The notes below the pieces were generated by a model. The model did no database searches and was not told the origin of the DNA. It worked only from the letters and a program-made list of their open reading frames with translations. From Juglans regia (lineage: Eukaryota; Streptophyta; Magnoliopsida; Fagales; Juglandaceae), in contig NC_049904.1 in assembly GCF_001411555.2 (NCBI RefSeq), forward strand, positions 19,915,370 through 19,979,369: 64,000 bases of DNA. Reading direction: 5' to 3'. Positions 54,899 to 64,000 of the stretch are shown piece after piece. The translations under genes and the position numbers were made by a program. Each line of letters opens with the position of its first letter. Within the stretch, counting starts at the first letter, position 1.

Positions 54899-55459
54899 TA
54901 GGGGTGGCAATATGTGGCATGATCCATTAACCTAATATGAACATGATACGAGCGAGTTTGAGTTTAGTCTTAACGGGTTTGAGTTAAAACGAGTTGACTC
55001 GATAAGACACAATTGCTTAATGGGTTGATAACAGGTCAATCTGTTTTGATTCATTATAACTCGTTATGACTCGTTAAAAAAGTTAAAGTTACAAATATAC
55101 CATTATACCTAAAATTAAAATTGTTGGGATTTTAATTTCAATATTTTTATTGTTTGAATTGTAATTTTCTACTTGTAGTTAGTTTTTAATTTTTTTTTAT
55201 AGATATTGTGATTTTAATATTTATATAAAATTATGCTAAACTTAATAAGGTTAAACAGGTTAATTTCGGGTTTGTTCGACTCATTTACATAAACGAGTTG
55301 GGTTGTGTCATGTCAACCTATTATATTAATGGGTCGGGTTAAAATTTGAGATTTTGATACGATAAACTTAACAGGTCGTGTTCAGGTTGACCCATATAGT
55401 ATAATATACATACCTTGACACGATACGAACACGACATGTTAATATGATTTGACACCCTA
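54899..55459. mobile_element. hAT-like non-autonomous element
   Basis: Begins TAGGGGTGGCAATATG and ends, inverted, TAGGGTGTCAAATCATA. Interior carries gacccg/cgggttg-type motifs typical of short hAT derivatives (gggttgacccat, acgggtttgagtta). No clean 8-bp duplication was found. Non-coding. Confidence 0.6.
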
Positions 55460-55732
55460 ATTATTACCAAGAGTGTTGGATCTATAAAGAAATTCATTTA
55501 TCTGGTTTAATTTAATATGTCATATCTAATTTATAATATAACATATTATATAAACTATATCATTTTATAAATTTTTATATTTTTTATAAGATTTTTTAAT
55601 CAAACAAGAATTTTTCATAATCAAAAGACTCGATAACAGAAAAAATGATCCAAACTTATTTACCAAAGACTGTATAAATGTGTAAGAGTGGCATTGGGAA
55701 AAATCCCTCACTATTATAAGACTATGCTAAGA

Positions 55733-56278
55733 GTTAGTTTGGGAACACATGTATTCTCAAATATTTTCATATATTTCCTCTCAAATATCACTCAAACGTA
55801 AAATATTTTTCAATTTCAAATTTTTATTTCTTTCATCTAATCATTATATAACTATTACAATTTTCACAAACTTTCAAACAAAATACAAAAATAAATACTA
55901 CTTTTTCAAATTTCAAAATGATAATGATATTAATGACAATATTAATTATAATATATATATATATCACTACAAGAAAAACGAGTATTTGTGACAGATTATT
56001 TATGACGAGAATAACAAATTGTGATGAAAAAATACTTATTTTAGTAGAAAATAGTCATTTTTGTAGAAAATACCTGATCACAGATAATCAATTTTCTTAT
56101 AGTAATTCAAACAATATTTTGATTTTATAATATTTTTGTGCAATTTTTCTCTCATTTCTCGAAACTTAACTAAACATCATAACTAAAATCATTTTATTAC
56201 TATTTATAAGTAATTTATTACCATTTGTAGATATTTTGAAATATTCTAAGTGTCCAAACTAGGCCTAAGTGTCGACTT
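55733..56278. mobile_element. MITE, family 1, split by a CACTA-type mini-element
   Basis: Outer parts: agtttgggaacacatgtatt at the left, the usual acaattttcacaaactttca core, and aatattctaagtgtccaaac at the right. The insert is listed separately. This is the most diverged family-1 copy in the window. Confidence 0.55.
55965..56104. mobile_element. CACTA-type mini-element nested in a MITE
   Basis: Starts CACTACAAGAAAAACG and ends, inverted, TACTATAAGAAAATTG (the terminal G of ..TAGTG is A). Interior has gtgacagatt and gtgatgaaaa motifs of the kind common in short CACTA derivatives. About 140 bp, non-coding. Confidence 0.65.
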
Positions 56279-57215
56279 TATTTATGTTTTAGATGAGTAT
56301 GACTTTTTTATCCAGTTTGATCCAAAATATCGCATCTATTGCCCATGCTTCAACTATTGCTTGGAACATTTACATTATTGTAATAGAAAGGTTCATTTTC
56401 CGGTTGGCTTGTTGTTTGCAACAAACTAGCAAGAAACTTGATGAAGCTTATTAATAAGAGGTCGGCATTCAGGTTGATGATAGTGAAGCCGAAATTTTGT
56501 TTAAAGTAGATTGTGCGCTAATGTATCTCCATCACTTAGGTATGAATTTATGTTCAAACTAGCTTTATGGAAGGATAAATGACTGATTCGGACCTAACCA
56601 CAATGCCAAACATCAATAGTGTGAAGATCTGAGGCTTAAGGCCAAGCGAGACCTCCACTGATAGAGAAAAATTTAGAATTTTTGGGTCGTCCTATTTTTA
56701 AGACTTCGTTCCCTAGTGTAATTGGAGGGCCTATATATAGCCCCCCTCCCTTTAGATGAATGGTACAAATAGATTCTCTCTCACATATGTGTATCTCTTT
56801 AATCTCGACATTTAAGCAGTGAAATATGTGAGTATTGTTCTAGTTTTATCACGACCATCGACGATGACGATCTCAGATGAACAACTACGATGGAGAAGTT
56901 TGTGGAACAACCTCACTAGATGTGCGATTTGGTGATGAGGTAATATCGCTTCTATCGTGTATTCTGACCAAGTTTTTCTAGCACCTAGATATACAAGAGA
57001 TAGATGACACGATACATTCATAACATTAATTGACATAAAAGTTGTAGTTTGGGGATAAAATGACAACTTAGATGGTTCCACGATAATATTGCAAAAGAAC
57101 TAATAGTTTAAGGTGTAAATTGTAATTTTTTCTAAAAATAATGAAGCATAACACCTAAATCCCAAACATAAGAGGCACAAACATGAGGGAGTTGTAAGTA
57201 AACCTGACACTCAAC
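56279..57215. other. Intergenic DNA downstream of the receptor kinase, possible promoter or LTR relic
   Basis: No gene. A strong plus-strand TATA-like site (cctatatatagcccccctcc, about 56729-56748) is followed by a CT-rich leader-like stretch. This could be a decayed retrotransposon LTR, but no partner LTR or primer site was found. Confidence 0.4.
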
Positions 57216-60200
57216 TTAGCCTCTTCTACTATCTAGTACAAACTTTAATTTGACCTTATTGAGTTTCGCTGAAATATTTTTTATGTCAATTCTTTGTGTA
57301 GGTGACTCTGCACAACAATCCAAAGCCAATCTCATAACTGAAGATATGCAGTCCTCCATGGCAGCACGTTCTTTTTCATTTCTCAACAAATTGGCATCAA
57401 CAATATCGAGTATTGAAGTGAGTAGTGATTCATCCACCCAACGCTTCAAGGTCAATTCTCCAATAAACATGCTATCTGTAGGCTTCTTTCTTGTGAATGT
57501 TTCCATTAGTAAAATGCCATAACTATACACATCGCCTCTTGTGGAAACAACTCCTTCTAATCCATACTCTGTGGATAACATTCTAACTCATCAGATATAC
57601 TTTCTCATTTTATAATAGTGAACAAACAAATCTGAAAAAAACTAGTACTTGTAGATCAAGACTCAATATATATATATATATATGTTATTCTGGACTCAAA
57701 AGATATTTAATTGCATGTGAATGAGTCGAAGGATGAACATGAAGGATGAACATGCAATTTGAATTGGAAAAGTTTGAAAATTTACCTGGTGCCATGTACC
57801 CAAAAGTAGCAAGAGTCATGGTATGCATCATAGAGTCCCGATCATCTAAGAGTTTGGCCATGCCAAAATCGGCAACATGTGCAACCATTTCTTCATCTAA
57901 TAAGACATTGCTAGGCTTCAGATCACAATGAATAATTGTTGTTGAATAACCATGATGAAGGTATTCTAATGCTGATGCGATATCAATCATGATATTTAGC
58001 CTTTGTAAGATATTCAGATAGTGATCTTGAGAGTGCAACCATTTCTCTAAGTTTCCATTATGCATGTATTCCAATACAAGGGCTTTGAAGTCAATATTGC
58101 TGCAAATGGTGATGATTTTGACAAGATTTCGATGACGAATATTTCTTAGCACTTCACACTCTGCATCAAAACTTTTGAATGCCCCTTTCACTTGCAAGTT
58201 CATAATTTTGATTGCAATATTCATCCCATCTGAAAGTGTTCCTTGGTATACTGACCCAAAACTTCCTTCACCAAGTAAATTATTAGAGTTGAATCCATTC
58301 GTTGCTTGTACAAGTTGTTGATGAGAAATTCTTCTCCATGTAACTAAAGGGTACAAGTCTGCTCGAGCAGGAGATTTTGGATTCCACTTTTTCCATTTTC
58401 TCCAAGCAAATGCAAGGGTCACTACAAGCATTATAAACCCAATTGTTGGCAATACATACCTTAGCATATGTGACCATTTTGTCTTCTTTCTTCGAGGATC
58501 ACCTTCTTTACATGGGGGAACTTTCAATCGAGTTGCACCACAAAGTGCATTGTTTGACATAAATGATGTAGCTGAGAAGTTTTGAAATGGTCCACTTGTG
58601 GGAATTTCTCCTTGTAGTTTATTGAATGAGAGATTTAGATATTTGAGGTAATGGAGTCGTTCTAAGGACTTGGGAATCTCTCCAGATAAATTGTTATCGG
58701 AAAGATCCAAAAACTCCAAGCTTACCAATTCACCAAAAGATTCAGGAATTGAGCCTTGTAATCGATTTATTGCCAATGAGAGATTAGTCAAATCTTTGAG
58801 ACCACCAATTGTTTTAGGAATTTCACCTGATAGTTGATTTCTTGACAAATTCAATCTCCTCAAGACCTTCATTTTCTCAATCTCAGATGAAAGAGAGCCA
58901 CTTAAAGAATTGGATGAGAAGTCAACCTCCAAGAGATCTGTAAGCCTCCACAAGCTCAATGGAATCATAGAAGTTAATTGATTGAAGCCTAAGTAGAGAG
59001 CTCTTAGCGAAGTCATATTATCTATGCATCTAGGAATGTGTCCCGATAGATCATTACCAACTAAAAATAATTCAAACAATCTCCTTAGATAACATAGTTC
59101 TGTTGGTATGGTTCCCTTTAGTCTATTACCATCAAGGCCCAAACTTTGAAGCATGCGCAAACTTCCTATTGTGGTTGGAACAAGTCCTCTCAATTCATTG
59201 CTGGATAAGGTCAACGTAGTCAAACCACTTAAATTCCCGATCTCTATTGGAATGCTACCCTTAAGTTTGCAATCATATAGGTAAAGTGTTTGAAGAGAAA
59301 GAGAGAGGTTTCCAATGGACTTGGGAAGGAAGCCATTCAAGTGATTTTTGCTCAAAGCTAAATAAACGAGATTTATACAATTGGAAAAATAGGAGAAAAT
59401 ACTCAATTCTAGAGATTCAACTGTCAAATCATTGAATCCTAGGTCAAGCACCTGGAGGGATCTTAAATTTCCAAGCAATTTTGGAATTATGCCTGAGAAT
59501 GAGTTCCAAGATAAGTCTACGAGAGCAAGCTGTGAAGTATTAGAGATAGAGTTGGGAATTGTTCCGCTCAATTTATTTACCCCAAGAAAAAGTCGTTGAA
59601 GATTTGGAAGGAAGAGACCCATATTTGATGGAAGATGGCCTGATAGGTTATTTGCCCCCATTCCAAGCCATCTTAATGTTGAGATATTGAAGATGCCAAA
59701 TGGAATTGTGCCAAAAAAACCATTGGCTCCAATTTCAAAAACCTCTAGATTTTGCAGATTACCAATTTGATATGGTATTAAACCTGTTACAATATGAATA
59801 GTCATTGGTATTTTCTATTCAAGATGATAAAGAAGATATAATGAACCTAGAATACTCATTAGTAGTAAGAAAATTAATAACCATGACCTCAAATATTAGG
59901 GTTGGCACATTTCGAGTTGAATTCAGGCTCCTTTCCCAGTTCAAATTATACCATGCATGGAGGTGTCACAAATTGTTAGGAATGTTTCTGGGTCCTCTTG
60001 TGATTGTGTTACTAGACTTGTTGAAATCTTCTAGTTTCAATATATTTTAAAAGAAGTATTTTGTACTTCAATTTGAAATTAATTGTTCAATCAGAGATGA
60101 TCATAGAACATGTATACTAAATCAATAATGGTATCGATGTAATTGACTCATATAAGACTATATAAGCATACCTTCAAAGTACGATCAAAAAACATGTCAA

Positions 60201-61261
60201 CTAAATGATCAATAGCCTTATCTATGTGAATTGTTTCAAATAAGACAAAGAATACCTTCAAATTTGTTGTCATCAAGGTATAGCTCTGTAAGCATAGTTA
60301 AATTCCCTATTTCTGGGGGTAGTTTTCCTGTAAATTTATTAGTCAATAAATATAGAATTTGGGAATGTTTGTATTTGAACAAAAAGGATAATTATATTTT
60401 GGAGGTTGATAGTCGAGTAAACATACCTTTGAATTTGTTTTCACCAAGGTTTAGGTTTGTAAGCATGGTTAAATTCCCTATTTTCGGGAGTTCACCTGAC
60501 AATTGATTACTAGAAATAGAAAGATACTGAAGATTGGGAAGATAATCAAACATATGTGTAGATAGTCCACCATATAGCATATTCTTGCCAAGTTCAATGT
60601 TTTGTAGTGAAGATATGTTGAAGAAAATGGAGGACATCGGTCCTGAAAGCTTGTTCGCTCCAAGATAAATTTTTTGCAAGGAAGATATCTTGAAGATAGA
60701 GGAAGGTATGGTGCCTGAAAGCTGATTGTATCCAAGACTAATAACTTGCAATGAAGATATGTTAGATAGAGATGGTGGAATAGTACCTATGAAATTGTTA
60801 CCATATAGGTACAAAGATTGAAGATTTTTTAGCAACCCAATCCAAGATGGAATTTCTCCGCTCAATTCATTGAATCCAAAGTTAAAGATTTTCAACCGAG
60901 TAAGATGAGACAACTCATTTGGAAATGAGCCATGAAAACTGTTGTTTCTTATGCTTAGGCTAACAAGGAACGAAAGGTTCCCGATGTGCGGAGGAATGGT
61001 ACCAACAAGGCCCATGTAGGAAAGGTTTAAAGCTTTGACTCGGAGATGTTTAGAACCACAGATGACACCTGCCCAATTGCAAACGGAAGTATTAGTAGAG
61101 GACCAATTTTTTGTCAAATGATTTTGGGGATCAAAAGAAATATGAGCTTTCAAGGCAAGAAGAGCAGATTGATCCGTGGTAATGTTAGGAGTTAACGCTG
61201 CCAAGGCAATGCTGAACCCGCACACAAAATAAAGCATCAGGAAACTTGTTGGGGAAGCCAT
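57216..61261 (-). CDS. LRR receptor-like kinase, subfamily XII type, non-RD (four exons)
   Basis: Exons (minus): 61261-60427, 60327-60256, 59783-57786, 57568-57216, all with GT-AG borders and in phase; total 3,258 nt, 1,085 residues. The start is the first ATG before a signal peptide (MASPTSFLMLYFVCGFSIAL). An LRR N-terminal cap (DQSALLALKAHISFDPQNHL, CNWAGVIC) precedes about 26 extracellular LRRs of 24 residues (IGNLSSLQ.L.L..N.LSG.IP type). One transmembrane helix (VLPTIGFIMLVVTLAFAWRK) leads to a kinase with GEGSFGSV, AIKIM lysine, HCDLKPSNVLLD, ADFGMAK and YMAPEYG. Cys before the catalytic Asp makes it non-RD, as in FLS2, EFR and Xa21, which perceive microbial patterns at the plasma membrane. 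The ligand cannot be predicted. Exon 2 is a single LRR. No disabling change seen. Confidence 0.92.
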
Positions 61262-62136
61262 GTGAAGTGTATGTTGGTTTAGGCACTCAAATTGAGGATT
61301 AACAAGTGATACTGATGTTTAAAAGAGATTGCAGCCAAAGAGGGAGGGAGGGAGAGGGTGGTTTGCGCGTTGTTGCCATCATTGACTTGTGCGGTAAAAT
61401 TAACCATGATGCATGTGTTGAAGTCAAGGCATGCATCATGCTTAATGCATCATGAACATTAAAAAAATAAAATAATGTTCATTATTCTTTTATCAATATC
61501 CATGATGTAGCATCAAACATTATGAATGATTTGATATAAGGCTTCCGCAATATCAAAGTGATCACCCACTTAAGATTATAAATTATGCAAATATCAACGA
61601 CAATCATTCACATTTTAGAAAATTGTTGTATGCTTGACACCACTTTTCAAAGGGTCTAATATCAACATTAAGGATGCAATTACTGCTGTTTTGACCAAAA
61701 CATTACAAATTGCTCCTCACGTTTCTAAATAGTTTGGGAAAAAAAAAAAACATTGCTTCGACGGGGAAACGGATCGATCTCCAACTCGGAGACATTACAT
61801 GATCAATTTCTTTCAACTTTGACCTGCTTTAATATATATAATAAATTATTAAAATTATTAATTAACACCTCAATTAATTATCAAATCTTTAAAATTTGGT
61901 AAAAATTACGTCATATGTGTCAGTTTTATGGATTTTAACGATCAGATTTGAACTGAGTGCAAATTTCTAAACTTTAGTAGTTATGCTAGTTTAGAGTGCT
62001 GAATATTAAAAAAAAAAAAAACAAACAACCATCAAATTAGCTATTAAATGCAATTTTGTTGAGGAATCAAAGCAACAAAAAAAAAAAAACACTTGTAATT
62101 AATATATAAATATATATATACACACACACACACACA
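61262..62136. other. Upstream region of the receptor kinase
   Basis: No gene. A minus-strand ctcttttaaaca near 61320 could serve as a weak TATA box about 60 nt upstream of the ATG. A purine-rich run (gggagggagggagagggtgg) lies at 61339-61360. The rest is AT-rich with A-runs and a (TA)n(CA)n tract at about 62108-62135. Confidence 0.45.
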
Positions 62137-63100
62137 TATCTAAGGGACAACACAAATATCATAGTTTCTTGTTCAACAAGATTAAGAAAATCAAGAAAAA
62201 TTGAATTTAATATAAGAATCAAGCATCATAATTTATAATCTTGTCCGATCCTTTTGTGCCCACATTATTATTCCTAATTGTAACTAAGGTCATTGGTTGT
62301 GTCACCAATATTGCTACTTCATTTAAGAGAAATCTGGAAAACTTTTTTCCAAACTCCAATCCGCAGGATAACATAAATGAAATTCTATTTTTCTTCTCTG
62401 TTTTTCGTTCCTCTGTACTCTGTGCCCTGTTCTTTATTTCTCTTTCAGTTTTTGAGATAAGTTTCATTGGATGCTCAAGTTTTATCATGGTATTAGAGCA
62501 ATTCATCAAGATGTCAAATTTCTTGTAAAATTCACTAACGCTTCTCTTCTCTTACTTTGCTGTTCTGAATCTTTGTGATGATCCTACAAGGATTACCAAG
62601 ATTCATGAAGAGTGTAAAATCCATTAAGGAGACTTACCCAAGCTGCAAAAACCAGGATTGCCAAGATTCCCAACTTCAACCCCAATTTGCTTCTCTCCTG
62701 CAATGTTGGGAGCATGTCTACACACAATGATAGATATGTTACAATCCGATCAACAGAAAATGAGAAGAATTCCTGTTATTGCTCTAATATTTGTAGACTT
62801 CTATTTGTGTGTATTTTAACAAGGTAATGGATTAAACAAGTCTCATGAGAGGAATCGCATGACTTCTATATTATTTGGGCGGCCTCAAAGACCCAAGATT
62901 TGTAAGTAAGGTTGTAAATGGACTAAGTTGTTCATGCTCAACTCATCAACTTGACTTGATTTTTGTTCTTTTAAGAAAAACATAAGTTTTGAATATTATA
63001 AATTAATTACTGTACTGATATGTATTTATTTATAAAAACTATATTATTGATATTAATTCAAAGTTGTTTTGCCAAAGTTTGTAGATAGAGTTAAGAGATT
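62137..63100 (+). repeat. Segmental duplication, copy B
   Basis: Partner of 38190-39390. Block 1 (62137-62470) begins tatctaagggacaacacaaa and has an extra roughly 60 bp (tcctaattgtaactaaggtc ...) relative to copy A. Block 2 (62785-63100) matches 39135-39375. The text between blocks differs (62480-62780 here). Confidence 0.8.
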
Positions 63101-63104
63101 ACCC

Positions 63105-63235
63105 TCCTCCACGATCATGTAGAAACTTCAATTTGATCTTGCTAAGTCTAGCTAAAACATTTTTAATATCAATCCTCTATTAAGGTAAATATGCACAATA
63201 ATGCAAAGCCAAGTCCATAGTTTTTAATATGCCAT
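63105..63235 (-). pseudogene. Relic of a second receptor-kinase gene (kinase C-terminus)
   Basis: Minus strand gives MDLALHYCAYLP, two stops, then RIDIKNVLARLSKIKLKFL. This parallels RLALDCCAESPTQRIDIKNI and SAKLNKVKLKF near the end of the kinase at 57216-57568. Only about 40 codons remain. Same orientation as the intact gene, about 1.8 kb upstream of its start. Confidence 0.85.
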
Positions 63236-64000
63236 CAAAAGAACATAAGCATGAGCGAGCGTTCACAACCCAAAAAGCATTATCAAATGTATAAACGGTC
63301 ATTCCACAAATCTTTACAAATCCACTTATGTCACTTGACACTTATCTCACCACACTTTTCTAACCTACCATACTAACATGCCTGAATCTTGTATTATGAC
63401 CATCAGATTAATCAGTAGATATGATAAAAAGATATTCCTTTATACAAATTAGTGATCTACTGGTAAATTCTGAGTTCCATTTACTGAACTAATATTTTGG
63501 CTGATGTTTTCAATCTCCTATCCTTCCTTTACTCTTTTTGGGTTGAATTCAGTGATTGAGTCATGCCAGGTGAAAATTTTAGATGTGATGTGGCTATTTT
63601 TAATGGCTAGTGTTTGATTATGGGTGATTCTAATGAGATTGATATATAAATTGTAATTTTATGGTGTTGATATTTTATATATCACTATGTGTAGTACTTG
63701 AGGAACTTTGTTGGAAGCAAAGGTGTTCAAATAGAAATTTAGGTACTAGTGTGTATTGATGGCTGAATGGAGATGGGTTAGTAGAAGTATCAAATCAAGT
63801 GAGATGTTTGAGTTTGTGCAAAAGAGCTATTCAGAGATGGGTATCACACTCACATTGGAAAACTTAAAATGGTGCATTTTAAATGACTTGCTTGATAACA
63901 AAAGCTTTATGAGAGTAATTTTCAATTTTAATTGGTATGTTTTCTTTAAGTTAATTAGTTTTGCGTAGAGTAAAGATGATTTATAATGAGCTGTTCCATT
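63236..64000. other. AT-rich intergenic DNA
   Basis: Nothing recognisable. A 70-codon frame at 63756-63968 has no motif and is probably chance. Confidence 0.5.

Noticed and set aside
56729..56748. Strong TATA-like site cctatatatagccccc
   Set aside because: No open frame, LTR partner or primer site follows, so it is not called a promoter.
60155..60190. Possible additional LRR exon end in intron 2 (minus strand tactttgaag followed by gtatgc)
   Set aside because: The donor-like motif resembles the ends of exons 1 and 2, but no LRR can be read before it. It may be a decayed third copy, but support is too thin.

Overview
This window is nuclear DNA of a woody dicot. Spliced plant-type genes, Ty3/gypsy (Tat-, Athila- and chromovirus-like), Ty1/copia, LINE, hAT, CACTA-like and MITE sequences all occur in it. 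One abundant AT-rich MITE family looks like ones I associate with Fagales (walnut/oak/hickory relatives); that placement is an inference from memory and is weak. There is nothing bacterial or organellar here.

Layout. 1-3.46 kb: AT-rich intergenic DNA with a diverged direct duplication, a foldback element, two MITEs and the tail of a chromovirus pol. 3.46-12.14 kb: a complete but decayed Tat-like Ty3/gypsy element (element 1) with two LTRs of about 0.8 kb, broken gag-PR-RT-RNaseH, a truncated integrase and a long antisense extra gene with its own TATA box. 12.1-20.1 kb: a patchwork of long (about 2.7 kb) LTRs of a chromovirus-like family, with an initiator-Met-tRNA-type primer site at 18.77 kb. 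20.1-31.44 kb: a second copy of the Tat-like element (element 2). It lacks most of its 5' LTR and its gag is split by a 2.2-kb antisense solo LTR with a perfect 5-bp target duplication. The DNA just downstream of elements 1 and 2 is itself homologous, so a block larger than the transposon was copied. 31.4-35 kb: the remainder of that block, including an inverted chromovirus pol.

35-41.4 kb: small MITEs, the last three exons of a VPS53 (GARP complex) gene, two unplaced exon-like segments, and a dead LINE reverse transcriptase. 42.2-47.2 kb: a young Ty1/copia element with near-identical 326-bp LTRs and a CAACT target duplication. Its gag lies in inverted orientation relative to pol, and a 57-bp copy of RT sits next to the primer site. 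47.68-48.67 kb: a hAT-type non-autonomous element (perfect 8-bp target duplication) that has captured the first exon of a UDP-arabinopyranose mutase (RGP/UAM) gene. It lies inside what looks like an Athila-like element whose gag runs to about 51.4 kb.

51.4-57.2 kb: mostly unassigned AT-rich DNA with MITEs, a hAT-like element and a CACTA-type mini-element nested in a MITE. 57.2-61.3 kb (minus strand): the one convincing intact host gene, a four-exon leucine-rich-repeat receptor kinase (about 1,085 residues, non-RD kinase, FLS2/EFR/Xa21 type). Its 72-bp second exon looks like a duplicate of the end of exon 1. 62.1-63.2 kb: a duplicate of the 38-39 kb region, then a dead fragment of a second receptor-kinase gene, which points to a former tandem kinase cluster.

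Overall the window shows a single immune-type receptor gene beside a retrotransposon graveyard. The most unusual items are the copia element with inverted gag, the gene-carrying hAT element, the antisense gene in the Tat-like elements and the LRR-exon duplication. All coordinates and similarities were read by eye; no alignments or searches were run.
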